Source: Algoriphagus antarcticus (GTDB lineage Bacteria > Bacteroidota > Bacteroidia > Cytophagales > Cyclobacteriaceae). Taken from it: a DNA stretch of 64,000 bases. Below, in pieces: positions 1 through 8,726 of this stretch. A program made the translations under genes and the position numbers. Position 1 is the stretch's first letter, and each line of letters opens with the position of its first letter. Under the pieces are notes generated by a model. That model had not been told where the DNA came from and did not search any database. It worked only from the letters and a program-made list of their open reading frames with translations. The stretch covers positions 1-64,000 of the forward strand of contig NZ_MSSW01000056.1 of assembly GCF_002150685.1 (NCBI RefSeq), given 5' to 3'.

Positions 1-89
1 TTCCACCTCTTCCCATCCCGAACAGAGAAGTTAAGCCCTGCAGCGCCGATGGTACTGGGGTTACACCCGGGAGAGTAGGTCGCCGCCTC
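1..89 (+). rRNA. rrf: 5S ribosomal RNA, 3' part (gene begins before the window)
   Basis: The first ~89 bases match the conserved 3' two thirds of bacterial 5S rRNA: the loop-B/helix III segment with CCCATCCCGAACAGAGAAG, the helix IV/V segment with GATGGTACTGGGG, and the closing GGGAGAGTAGGTCGCCGCC. The 5' strand of helix I lies outside the window. A terminator hairpin follows directly, as expected for the end of a 16S-23S-5S operon. The exact 3' end (about 88-90) is estimated. Confidence 0.93.
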
Positions 90-100
90 ATTTATTACAA

Positions 101-130
101 AGCCTTTCAGGAAACTGAAAGGCTTTTTGG
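101..130 (+). terminator. Rho-independent terminator of the rRNA operon
   Basis: AGCCTTTCAG-GAAA-CTGAAAGGCT forms a perfect 10-bp stem with a GAAA tetraloop and is followed by a T run. It sits about 11 bases after the 5S rRNA end. Confidence 0.9.
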
Positions 131-450
131 TTTTATAGACTTTTTGGCAACGTATCCATCACCCATCCGAGCAGCCACCGACAGTAATCGGGAGCCGGCT
201 CTTTTATTCTATAGCATTTTCAGGAAACTGAAAGGCTTTTTGGTTTTATAGACTTTTTGGCAATGAATCCATCACCCATCCGAGCAGCCACCGATAGTAA
301 TCGGGAGCCGCCTCATTTATTCCAAAGCTTTTCAGGAAACTGAAAGGCTTTTTTGGGTTTAAACCCACTTTTTCCAGCACTCTATAACTCACCCACTCGA
401 ACAGCCCACGATGGGAATCGGGAGCCGGCTCTTTTATTCCAAAGCCAACT
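101..450. repeat. Degenerate tandem repeats of the 5S tail and terminator (period about 112 bp)
   Basis: The terminator half (CAGGAAACTGAAAGGCTTTT) recurs at 108, 221 and 333, a period of 112-113 bp. Between copies lies a conserved stretch with ATCACCCATCCGAGCAGCC and CGGGAGCCG-CTC-TTTATT (about 158-210, 268-322, and a more diverged copy 390-440). The last part imitates the end of 5S rRNA (GGGAG...CCGCCTCATTTATT), but the middle of the 5S gene is missing. The copies have decayed: the second hairpin is imperfect and the last has lost most of its stem. The block looks like repeated duplication of the end of an rRNA operon. It could also act as a multi-hairpin terminator. Confidence 0.8.
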
Positions 451-952
451 TTTAGAGAAGGCTGTCTTGGTTTGAAGTACAGGGATGATCATTTCATACT
501 CAGAGATGACCATCATGTGTAAGCTGAAGAAAAGGCAGTCACCAATTTTGATCTTTTCGATTACATAATTGATGAGTTGTATTTTTTATAAAAAGCTTTT
601 GCCTTCCTATTTCAGAGTTCATTTTTCATTTTTACAACTGGCTAATATCCATGTAAACTTTTCATATTGACCTTTTATACTTTGGATCATTGGTAACCTA
701 TTAGTGCCTTCTTTTTACCGCTAAAAACATGATTTTTGTCAGTAATTGATAAGACTTGCCTCAACTATTCCTCGGTTTTCCGCTAGTAGTTTTGCCTATT
801 CAAATGAGAAGATAGATAGTGTTTCTGAAAAGATTTGCGCTTTATTCAAATTGTTATTTGAAAGTAACCTTATTGCTAAATTGTGTTTCAAATATGATTT
901 TATTTATGATTTTTAGTGTAATTTAAAGTTTGATTTAGTAAAATTAATATTA
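451..952. other. Intergenic stretch, no gene seen
   Basis: About 500 AT-rich bases between the repeat block and ccoI. I see no convincing reading frame, RNA gene or perfect operator. The promoter of the cbb3 operon must lie here, but no full -33/-7 Bacteroidota promoter could be placed with confidence. Confidence 0.5.
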
Positions 953-3379
953 ATGGATCCGAGGTTACCTGCTCAAGAAATAATCACCTGCTTTCATTGT
1001 GGTGAAGAATGTGAAGGTGTGCAAATAGTTGTAGATGAGCAGAACTTTTGTTGCCAAGGATGTAAACTCGTATATGAGGTTCTTTCGGAAAATGAGCTTT
1101 GCACTTATTATGATATTGCTAATCACCCTGGAGAAAGTCAGAGGAGAAATAAACGCCATTCCAATCGATTTGATTATCTGGAGGATGAGGAGACTGCTAA
1201 TCGTCTGCTAGATTTTCAGAGTGAAACTGAAAGTCATCTCACTTTTTACATTCCTCTAATTCATTGTGCATCTTGTATTTGGCTTCTTGAGAATCTACAT
1301 CAGATTCATTCCGGTGTTTTTCATAGTCGAGTTGATTTTATTAAAAAGAAGGTTCAGGTTAAGATTCTTCATGATAAGATCAGTATAAAGGAGTTGGTTA
1401 TTCTACTATCAACCATTGGATACGAGCCAAAGATCAATTTTTCAGATCTTGATAAGAAGCAAAGTCCGGGACTGGATAAGCGCTTAATCCAACGACTCGC
1501 TGTAGCTGGCTTTTGCTTCGGAAATATGATGCTGTTTAGTATTCCAGAATATTTCTCCGAAGCTGAGTTAATTGATTCTTCTTTTCGTGGCTTATTCAGT
1601 TATCTGAATGTGATTTTGGCGTTTCCAGTGGTGTTCTATTCAGCTAGTGATTATTATCGGTCAGCATGGAATTCGCTCAAGCAAAAGCAGATCAATATGG
1701 ACGTTCCGATTGTGCTTGGGATCATCGCGTTGTTTGTTTATTCACTTTGGGAAATATTCGCTTTTCAGCGATCAGGCTATATGGATAGCCTTGGGGGACT
1801 TTTGTTTTTCTTGCTTCTGGGGAAAATTTATCAGCAAAAGACATTTTCAACACTTGAGTTCGATAGGGATTACAAGTCTTATTTTCCAATAGCCGTTACT
1901 AAAATAGTGAAAAATCAAGAGGACGTGATCCCTCTATCAAAGCTCCAAGTTGGAGATGTTATTTTGGTGAGGGATGAGGAATTAATACCTGCAGATTCTC
2001 TTTTGCTAAGCGGCCAAGCTAATATTGATTATAGTTTCGTGACAGGTGAGGAAGTTCCAGCGCCTAGGCAAAAGGGAGAATTGATCTATGCAGGCGGTCG
2101 ACAAAAAGGCGATGCAATCTTATTAACTGTTCAAAAGTCGCCTTCTCAGGGATATCTTACGGATTTGTGGAACAACGAGACTTTTGAAAAGGGTAAGGGG
2201 CGCTTGCTTGAACCGCTATCCACCAGGATCAGTGCAGCCTTTACCTGGTCTGTTTTAGTTATTGCAGTAGCAGGTTTTGCATATTGGGCAGTGACAGATT
2301 TATCTATTGCTATTAAAGTTTTTGCCTCAGTGCTGATCGTAGCTTGCCCATGTGCTCTAGCAATGTCTACGCCTTTTACCTTGGGAAATACACTCAGGAT
2401 TTTCGGGAAAAGTCGGTTTTACCTAAAAAATTCAAATGTGGTAGAAAGACTTGCGCTGATTGATGCTGTCGTTTTTGACAAAACGGGTACACTTACAGAT
2501 CCGGCAAATGCCAAGATCACCTACATTGGGGAGGAACTTTCGCATGAAACCCAAGCGATCTTGAAATCCATGGTGGGGCGATCTACCCATCCATTGAGTA
2601 ATAGAATTAATCATTGGCTAGTGAACCAAAGTGGAGTATCTCTTGACCAAGTAAAAGAGATTAAAGGAGCAGGAATTCATGCATTTTATAAAAATCAAGA
2701 ATTCAGACTTGGATCAGCTGAGTTTACTGGTTATAAAAATTCTATCAAAAACCAAAATGGAAATATCGTTTGTTTGACAGTGGAAGGGCAGGAACTAGGC
2801 TATTTCCTGATTGAATCTGGACTTAGGGAAAAGGCTTCAGAAGTAGTGGAGCAACTCAAAGAGGACTATGATCTTCATGTTTTGTCTGGAGACTTTTCTC
2901 ATGAGCAAAAATACCTAGAGGAAAAGTTAGGTAGCAGTATCAAATTTAACTTTAAGCAAAGTCCAGTAGATAAGCTTACTTATTTAAAGGGTTTGAATGC
3001 TACTCACCATACCCTAATGATAGGGGATGGTTTAAATGATGCCGGTGCATTACAAGAAAGCGAGGTCGGTGTAGCTATTTCAGACCGGGTCAGTCATTTC
3101 TCTCCAGCTAGTGATGCTATTATGGATTCTGAAGTATTTGGTATGATTCCGAATTTCTTAGGTTTTGCGAAATCTAGCAGACTTATTATCAAAGCGAGTT
3201 TTATACTCAGTTTATTATATAACTTACTTGGCCTAGGGCTAGCAGTTCAAGGACTTTTGAGTCCTGTGATTTGCGCTATTTTGATGCCGTTAAGTAGTAT
3301 TTCTGTGGTGGTATTCACGACGTTGACCACGAATTTTGTAGCCTGGAAAAAGGGCTTGTTAACCTCAAAACTATTATAG
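953..3379 (+). CDS. ccoI: CcoI/FixI-type copper-translocating P-type ATPase
   Basis: Membrane ATPase that exports copper for assembly of the CuB centre of cbb3 oxidase. The 808 residues hold, in order: an N-terminal cysteine cluster (CFHCGEEC and CCQGC, residues 13-37), typical of CcoI; a heavy-metal-associated region with HCASC near 104-108; membrane segments; an actuator domain with VTGEE; the transmembrane metal motif CPC at 465-467; the phosphorylation motif DKTGT with Asp509; the STHPLS nucleotide-binding signature; and the hinge GDGLND. All catalytic motifs are intact. It is the first gene of the oxidase operon and ends one base before ccoS. The ATG at 953 places the cysteine cluster at the N terminus, as usual for the family. 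Confidence 0.95.
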   Translation: MDPRLPAQEIITCFHCGEECEGVQIVVDEQNFCCQGCKLVYEVLSENELCTYYDIANHPGESQRRNKRHSNRFDYLEDEETANRLLDFQSETESHLTFYIPLIHCASCIWLLENLHQIHSGVFHSRVDFIKKKVQVKILHDKISIKELVILLSTIGYEPKINFSDLDKKQSPGLDKRLIQRLAVAGFCFGNMMLFSIPEYFSEAELIDSSFRGLFSYLNVILAFPVVFYSASDYYRSAWNSLKQKQINMDVPIVLGIIALFVYSLWEIFAFQRSGYMDSLGGLLFFLLLGKIYQQKTFSTLEFDRDYKSYFPIAVTKIVKNQEDVIPLSKLQVGDVILVRDEELIPADSLLLSGQANIDYSFVTGEEVPAPRQKGELIYAGGRQKGDAILLTVQKSPSQGYLTDLWNNETFEKGKGRLLEPLSTRISAAFTWSVLVIAVAGFAYWAVTDLSIAIKVFASVLIVACPCALAMSTPFTLGNTLRIFGKSRFYLKNSNVVERLALIDAVVFDKTGTLTDPANAKITYIGEELSHETQAILKSMVGRSTHPLSNRINHWLVNQSGVSLDQVKEIKGAGIHAFYKNQEFRLGSAEFTGYKNSIKNQNGNIVCLTVEGQELGYFLIESGLREKASEVVEQLKEDYDLHVLSGDFSHEQKYLEEKLGSSIKFNFKQSPVDKLTYLKGLNATHHTLMIGDGLNDAGALQESEVGVAISDRVSHFSPASDAIMDSEVFGMIPNFLGFAKSSRLIIKASFILSLLYNLLGLGLAVQGLLSPVICAILMPLSSISVVVFTTLTTNFVAWKKGLLTSKLL

Positions 3380-3380
3380 C

Positions 3381-3569
3381 ATGGAAGTCATATTTCTATT
3401 AATCGCAATCAGTCTACTATTGGCAGGTACATTTCTGTTTTTGTTTTTCAAAGCAATGAAAGACGGCCAGTTTGATGATAATTACACTCCTTCGATAAGA
3501 ATTCTTTTTGAAAATAGTCCTAAAAAATCTAATAAAAATCAACCAACAAAACCGAAATCCTATGAATGA
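3381..3569 (+). CDS. ccoS: cbb3 oxidase assembly protein CcoS
   Basis: A 62-residue single-pass membrane protein. The hydrophobic N-terminal helix (residues 3-25) is followed by the CcoS signature FKAMKDGQFDD. In the family, CcoS is needed for cofactor (heme b, Cu) insertion into CcoN. The lysine-rich tail is short and variable. The gene follows ccoI with one base between them and overlaps the ccoNO start by 8 bases, which suggests coupled translation. Confidence 0.92.
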   Translation: MEVIFLLIAISLLLAGTFLFLFFKAMKDGQFDDNYTPSIRILFENSPKKSNKNQPTKPKSYE

Positions 3570-5688
3570 CACTACTCTGGAGAGGTTCCAATATGACAAT
3601 AAAATTGTCAAGTATTTTGGAGCCGCGACAATTATCTGGGGCGTAATAGGGATGCTGGTCGGCTTACTTGCAGCGACACAGCTTTTCTTACCTGAAGCCA
3701 ATTTGGGTAATCCCTATACTACTTTCGGGCGAATAAGGCCACTGCATACGAACGCTGTGATTTTCGCTTTCGTTGGAAATGCGATCTTTGCCGGGGTTTA
3801 TTATTCCATGCCTAGGCTGCTGAAAGCTCCAATGTGGAACAAGACACTTAGCTGGTTTCATTTCTACGGCTGGCAACTGATTATCGTTTCAGCAGTGTTG
3901 ACTTTGCCCTTAGGACTAACTTCATCTAAAGAATATGCTGAATTAGAATGGCCTATTGATATTGCGATAGCAATTGTTTGGGTGGCTTTTGGAGCCAATA
4001 TGATCGGTACTATTCTCAAACGTAGAGAGCGCCACATGTACGTAGCTATTTGGTTTTATCTAGCTTCATTCATTACAGTTGCTGTTTTACATATTGTAAA
4101 CTCTTTTGCATTGCCAGTTACTTTGTTCAAAAGTTATTCTGCCTATGCAGGTGTTCAAGATGCCTTAGTACAGTGGTGGTATGGTCACAATGCAGTTGCA
4201 TTTTTCCTGACTACACCTTTCTTGGGATTGATGTATTATTTCCTTCCAAAGGCTGCGAATAGACCAGTATATTCTTACAAACTTTCTATTATTCACTTTT
4301 GGTCGCTGATCTTCCTATACATGTGGGCGGGTCCTCACCACTTGCTTTATACTTCGCTTCCTGAATGGGCACAAGTACTAGGCACGGTGTTCTCGGTGAT
4401 GCTTTTGGCTCCGTCTTGGGGCGGTATGGTGAATGGACTACTGACTTTGCGTGGAGCATGGGATAAAGTGACAACAGATCCAGTGCTGAAATTCATGGTC
4501 GTAGCAATCACTGCCTACGGTATGGCTACTTTCGAAGGTCCAATGCTTTCATTTAAGAATGTCAGTGCGATTGCGCACTATACCGATTGGATTATAGCTC
4601 ACGTTCACATAGGTGGATTGGGATGGAATGGCTTCTTGACCTTCGGTATGCTATACTGGATGTGGCCAAGATTATTTAAAACCACTATTTATTCTACCAA
4701 AATGGCCAACACACACTTTTGGCTAGGTGTGATGGGAATCATTTTCTATGCATTGCCAATGTATGTGGCAGCATTGACTCAATTCTTGATGCTAAGAGAA
4801 TTTGATGAAATGGGTAAATTGGCTTATGGTAATTTTCTGCAAACTGTAGTAGAATTAGTGCCAATGTACATGTTGAGAGCATTAGGTGGTTTGATGTATT
4901 TAAGTGGTGCTATCCTGATGATGTATAACATGTTTAAGACAGCACAGCAAGGAACTTTTGTAGCCACTGAAGAAGATTCTGCCCCTGCATTAGCCAAGAA
5001 CTACAATCCTAAAGGGGAATTCTGGCACAGAGCATGGGAGAGAAAGCCTATTTTCTTTGCGGTATTGGCTACCGTAGCGATTTTAATTGGGGGTGTAGTC
5101 GAAATAGTACCTACTATTTTGATCAAGTCAAATATACCGACTATCAGTTCTGTCAAACCTTATACAGCGTTAGAATTAGAAGGAAGAGACATATACATCC
5201 AAAATGGTTGTGTAGGATGTCATTCTCAGATGATTCGACCATTTAGGTTTGAAACTGAGCGCTATGGTGAATACTCCAAAGCAGGTGAATTTGTGTATGA
5301 TCGCCCATTCCTATGGGGATCTAAGAGAACAGGCCCTGACCTTCATAGAGTTGGCGGGAAATATCCGGATAGCTGGCATTATTTCCATATGGAAGATCCT
5401 CGCAGTATGTCTCCGGGTTCATTAATGCCACCATATCCATGGTTGGCGACTAATGACTTGGATTATTCAGATTTGCCAGCAAAAATCAGGACTATGCAGA
5501 AGCTTGGCGTTCCATATCCTGAGGGATACGACCAGCAAGCATCTGCCGATCTAGAAGCCCAAGCAGCACAGATCGCTGAGAATTTAAAGGATGCAGGAGT
5601 AGCAGTAATGCCACAAACTGAGATCGTAGCATTAATAGCGTATCTGCAGCGATTGGGTACGGATATCAAAGTTTCATCAGCTAACTAA
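3562..5688 (+). CDS. ccoNO: cbb3-type cytochrome c oxidase, fused subunits I and II (CcoN-CcoO)
   Basis: Catalytic core of the high-affinity terminal oxidase, 708 residues from the ATG at 3562. That start lies inside the ccoS stop region; an upstream in-frame Met at 3508 would add 18 lysine-rich residues and is unlikely. The N-terminal ~480 residues are CcoN: RPLHTNAV (heme b ligand), WYGHNAVAFF, the CuB pair in AGPHHLLY, and AHVHIGG for the two hemes. The C-terminal part is CcoO: a membrane anchor (about 510-530) and one c-type heme site CVGCH at residues 550-554, followed by SQMIRPF. Fusion of CcoN to CcoO is a known Bacteroidota arrangement. Ends 11 bases before ccoQ. Confidence 0.95.
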   Translation: MNDTTLERFQYDNKIVKYFGAATIIWGVIGMLVGLLAATQLFLPEANLGNPYTTFGRIRPLHTNAVIFAFVGNAIFAGVYYSMPRLLKAPMWNKTLSWFHFYGWQLIIVSAVLTLPLGLTSSKEYAELEWPIDIAIAIVWVAFGANMIGTILKRRERHMYVAIWFYLASFITVAVLHIVNSFALPVTLFKSYSAYAGVQDALVQWWYGHNAVAFFLTTPFLGLMYYFLPKAANRPVYSYKLSIIHFWSLIFLYMWAGPHHLLYTSLPEWAQVLGTVFSVMLLAPSWGGMVNGLLTLRGAWDKVTTDPVLKFMVVAITAYGMATFEGPMLSFKNVSAIAHYTDWIIAHVHIGGLGWNGFLTFGMLYWMWPRLFKTTIYSTKMANTHFWLGVMGIIFYALPMYVAALTQFLMLREFDEMGKLAYGNFLQTVVELVPMYMLRALGGLMYLSGAILMMYNMFKTAQQGTFVATEEDSAPALAKNYNPKGEFWHRAWERKPIFFAVLATVAILIGGVVEIVPTILIKSNIPTISSVKPYTALELEGRDIYIQNGCVGCHSQMIRPFRFETERYGEYSKAGEFVYDRPFLWGSKRTGPDLHRVGGKYPDSWHYFHMEDPRSMSPGSLMPPYPWLATNDLDYSDLPAKIRTMQKLGVPYPEGYDQQASADLEAQAAQIAENLKDAGVAVMPQTEIVALIAYLQRLGTDIKVSSAN

Positions 5689-5699
5689 TCAGAGAAATC

Positions 5700-5882
5700 A
5701 TGTACAAAGAAGTATTAAGATCAATCGAAAATGTAGAGGTGTTTCCCATAGTTTCACTGATAATATTTGTCCTCTTTTTCATAGGTATTACCATATGGAC
5801 GATGCGCGTTCCTAAAGATGTCATCGACCATATGAGTTCTTTGCCGATGGATGACAATGAGTTAACCGACAAACAGCCATGA
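5700..5882 (+). CDS. ccoQ: CcoQ-like small subunit of cbb3 oxidase
   Basis: A 60-residue protein with one central membrane helix (about residues 15-34) and a short charged tail, lying exactly where ccoQ/fixQ is found, between CcoO and CcoP. CcoQ stabilises the CcoP-CcoNO interaction in other bacteria. Sequence alone is weakly diagnostic at this size; the assignment rests on size, topology and position. It overlaps ccoP by 4 bases (ATGA). Confidence 0.8.
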   Translation: MYKEVLRSIENVEVFPIVSLIIFVLFFIGITIWTMRVPKDVIDHMSSLPMDDNELTDKQP

Positions 5883-6811
5883 AAAAATATTTAACCTTTT
5901 TTGCTTTAAGCTGTCTTTTGTTTTTCAATCCAGTTTTGGCGCAGAACACTTCTGTGTCTGAAGGATTAGGAGCTTTGGACTCTAATCAAATGGCTCTTTT
6001 GATTATCATAGGAGTCATCATAGGAGTGATTATTCTGCTCTTGATTCTCATGATCTATCTGATGTCGTTTATTTCGGCTGTCTTCCGTAAGGAAAATCCT
6101 GAATTGGTGGAGGAGCCAAGCTGGTGGGAAACCTTTAAACAGCGGTTTGTCACAGGTGACATCAAAGAGGAGCAGACAAAAGATAAGTTGATGGAAGACC
6201 ATTCTTATGATGGAATTCAGGAGCTGGACAACTTTATGCCACCTTGGCTTCAATATGTCTTTTCCGGGACAGTTATTATTGCAATAGTTTATTTCGGATA
6301 CTACACCGTTTTGGGCTTTGGTAAGACAGGTGTAGAAGAATATCAAGAAGAAATTCGCATTGCAGCGATTGAAGCTGAAGAGCGAGGTACTAGCGCACTG
6401 GCATCTATCGATGAGACCAATGTGGAATTTGATAAGTCTGACGTAGGAATAAGTGCTGGCAAGACGATTTTCGGAGCTAATTGTGCTGCATGCCATGCCG
6501 CCGACGGTGGTGGTGGAGTAGGTCCAAATCTGACCGATCAGTATTGGATACATGGAGGTGACATTAAAGATGTGTTCAAAGTGATAAAATATGGAGTCAT
6601 AGAGAAAGGAATGGTACCTTGGGAAGATCAGTTGAATCCACAGGAAATTCAAGAAGTATCAAGCTACATTCTCAGCATACAAGGAACGAGTCCTGCTGTC
6701 GCTAAAGATCCTCAAGGTGAATTGTATTCTGGAGAAGATGAAGCTGCTCCTGCTGATGATTCATCAGCTCCAGCGGATAGCACTGCGGTTGCCGCGGCTG
6801 TTACTGAATAA
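5879..6811 (+). CDS. ccoP: cbb3 oxidase subunit III, CcoP (single-heme form)
   Basis: Membrane-anchored cytochrome c that feeds electrons to CcoO, 310 residues. It has a signal-like N terminus ending in LAQ (residue ~22), a membrane helix at about 38-66, an FixP_N-type segment (EELDN-MPPWLQ followed by a second helix near 120-145), and one heme c site, CAACH at 202-206, with the distal Met likely in GMVPW. Proteobacterial CcoP carries two heme sites; only one CxxCH is present here, as in other Bacteroidota. The C-terminal ~45 residues are Ala/Asp/Ser-rich and probably disordered. Part of the cco operon. Confidence 0.92.
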   Translation: MKKYLTFFALSCLLFFNPVLAQNTSVSEGLGALDSNQMALLIIIGVIIGVIILLLILMIYLMSFISAVFRKENPELVEEPSWWETFKQRFVTGDIKEEQTKDKLMEDHSYDGIQELDNFMPPWLQYVFSGTVIIAIVYFGYYTVLGFGKTGVEEYQEEIRIAAIEAEERGTSALASIDETNVEFDKSDVGISAGKTIFGANCAACHAADGGGGVGPNLTDQYWIHGGDIKDVFKVIKYGVIEKGMVPWEDQLNPQEIQEVSSYILSIQGTSPAVAKDPQGELYSGEDEAAPADDSSAPADSTAVAAAVTE

Positions 6812-6818
6812 ATTAACA

Positions 6819-6846
6819 CTGCCGGGAATTTCATAATTCCCGGCAG
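6819..6846 (+). promoter_or_regulatory. Intercistronic hairpin between ccoP and ccoG
   Basis: CTGCCGGGAATT-TCAT-AATTCCCGGCAG is a perfect 12-bp stem with a 4-base loop. It starts 8 bases after the ccoP stop codon and ends 17 bases before the ccoG start. No T run follows, so it is not a classical terminator. An mRNA 3'-end stabilising or processing element that separates structural-subunit from assembly-gene expression is likely; this role is inferred. Confidence 0.7.
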
Positions 6847-6863
6847 AAAATAAGCCTACGATT

Positions 6864-8276
6864 ATGGCCAAGAAGAACCCCCATTTAAATCCTGATACAT
6901 TCAGAGATTCATTAGCTACTGTCCAAGATGATGGGAAGCGAAATTGGGTCTATCCCAAGAAAGTCAAAGGCTATTTTTACAAATACAGAACTTACTTTTC
7001 GTGGCTTTTATTAACCATTTTATTTGCAGGACCATTTATCAAGGTAGATGGAAGACCATGGCTTTTGTTCAATATTTTTGAGCGGAAATTCATCATTTTC
7101 GGAGCCGTATTCTGGCCTCAAGATACATACCTGCTCATTTTTCTTTTATTGATTTTCTTTGTTTTCATCATACTCTTTACCGTAGCATTTGGCAGAGTTT
7201 GGTGTGGTTGGGCATGTCCGCAGACTTTATTCATGGAGATGGTGTTTAGGAAAATTGAATATGCAATTGAGGGAGATGCCAATCAGCAAAGAGCATTGAA
7301 TGCTCAACCTTGGACCAGCGAAAAGATCACCAAGAAAACTGTCAAGATCACTATTTTCGCAATAATATCTCTTTTGATCGGACATTTGGTGATGGCTTAT
7401 CTGATAGGAATAGATGAGGTGATAGAGATCGTATCCTCACCTCCGGCTGCTAATATGGCCGGTTTTCTAGGTCTTTTAGCATTCTCCGGTATTTTCATGT
7501 TTGTGTTCACTTGGTTTCGGGAGCAAGCTTGCTTGGTGGTTTGTCCCTATGGACGACTTCAGGGAGTAATGCTGGATAATAACTCCATAAATGTGATGTA
7601 TGATTACGTCCGAGGAGAGCCAAGAGCACCAATCCGCAAAAATGAAGCTGAGAATATTGATAAAGGGGATTGTGTCGATTGTAGTCTATGTGTTCAGGTT
7701 TGCCCAACTGGGATTGATATTCGAAATGGAATTCAGATGGAGTGTGTGAACTGCACCGCCTGCATAGATGCCTGTGATGAGGTGATGGTGAAGGTAGATC
7801 GACCAAAGGGTTTGATCCGCTACGCCTCCGAAAATAGCATCAAGGAAGGCTTTGAGAAGCTATTTACTAATAGAGTCAAAGTTTACATCGTCATACTTAC
7901 TTTGTTGATAGCTGCCTTTATCGCCTTATTATCGACTCGTGATGATATTACTGCCACAGTTACCAGGTTCCCAGGAATGACGTATCAAGAGCGGGAAGAT
8001 GGTATGGTGACTAATCTTTACCAAATTACGTTGATCAATAAAACTTATGAGCCACAGGAAGTTTCTTTAAAGTCATTGGCTGAAGGAATGGATGTGGAAA
8101 TAGTCGGAGAGCAGCAATGGGTATTAGAGCCTCAGACTAAGTTTGAAGGAAGATTCTTTCTCGTGAGGAAACAAGATGAGGTCAAAGTAAATCAGGAAAA
8201 AGTAGAACTATCAGTTCTTCATTTAAGCAAAGAAATTGATCATATCGAAACTAATTTTACAGCACCGATCAAGTAA
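6864..8276 (+). CDS. ccoG: CcoG/RdxA-type polyferredoxin, cbb3 oxidase assembly
   Basis: A 470-residue membrane iron-sulfur protein. Visible features are several membrane helices (near 42-62, 86-110, 155-175, 195-215 and 335-355), the motif CGWACPQT, CLVVCPYG, and a double ferredoxin cluster set CVDCSLCVQVCPTG and CVNCTACIDACDE. The C terminus is an Ig-like periplasmic domain. In other bacteria CcoG reduces Cu(II) for delivery to cbb3 oxidase. Its position directly after the structural genes supports this. Confidence 0.94.
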   Translation: MAKKNPHLNPDTFRDSLATVQDDGKRNWVYPKKVKGYFYKYRTYFSWLLLTILFAGPFIKVDGRPWLLFNIFERKFIIFGAVFWPQDTYLLIFLLLIFFVFIILFTVAFGRVWCGWACPQTLFMEMVFRKIEYAIEGDANQQRALNAQPWTSEKITKKTVKITIFAIISLLIGHLVMAYLIGIDEVIEIVSSPPAANMAGFLGLLAFSGIFMFVFTWFREQACLVVCPYGRLQGVMLDNNSINVMYDYVRGEPRAPIRKNEAENIDKGDCVDCSLCVQVCPTGIDIRNGIQMECVNCTACIDACDEVMVKVDRPKGLIRYASENSIKEGFEKLFTNRVKVYIVILTLLIAAFIALLSTRDDITATVTRFPGMTYQEREDGMVTNLYQITLINKTYEPQEVSLKSLAEGMDVEIVGEQQWVLEPQTKFEGRFFLVRKQDEVKVNQEKVELSVLHLSKEIDHIETNFTAPIK

Positions 8277-8300
8277 GTTGAATGGTTAACTAGGGAAATT

Positions 8301-8726
8301 ATGGATTGGGGAAAAGGAATAACACTTACAATAATAGGCTTCGTAGTATTGATTATGACTATGGTAGTGATATCGGTACGAATGGATGGGATTGAGTTGG
8401 TAACTGAAAATTACTATGAAGAGGAAATAAAATATCAGGACAGAATCGATGAGTCGAACTCTGCAATGAAATTGGATAGAGAAGTGATCTCTTACGATGC
8501 TCAATCCAAAGTAATCGAACTTGATCTTCCGAATGGGACGGTAGGTACTTTGCAGCTTTTCAGACCTTCTGATTCATCTTTGGATCAGACAATTAAAGTC
8601 GAAGTCACCCACTCAGGAAAAACTGCAGTTCCCGTGAAGCAGCTAAAAAGCGGTTATTGGAAGGTTCAACTCAATTGGTCTGAAAATGGAGTGGATCATT
8701 ATCAGGAGAAAAAAATCACCATATAA
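8301..8726 (+). CDS. ccoH: CcoH/FixH family protein
   Basis: 141 residues with one N-terminal membrane helix (about 5-27) and a periplasmic beta-rich domain. The segment ENYYEEEIKYQDRID after the helix is the FixH family signature. The protein is required for cbb3 assembly or stability in other bacteria. It lies 24 bases after ccoG, and its stop codon directly abuts the next start codon (TAAATG). Confidence 0.9.
   Translation: MDWGKGITLTIIGFVVLIMTMVVISVRMDGIELVTENYYEEEIKYQDRIDESNSAMKLDREVISYDAQSKVIELDLPNGTVGTLQLFRPSDSSLDQTIKVEVTHSGKTAVPVKQLKSGYWKVQLNWSENGVDHYQEKKITI

Noticed and set aside
5966..6652. Long open frame antisense to ccoP
   Set aside because: It is a shadow of a well-supported gene, with no family resemblance and no ribosome site.
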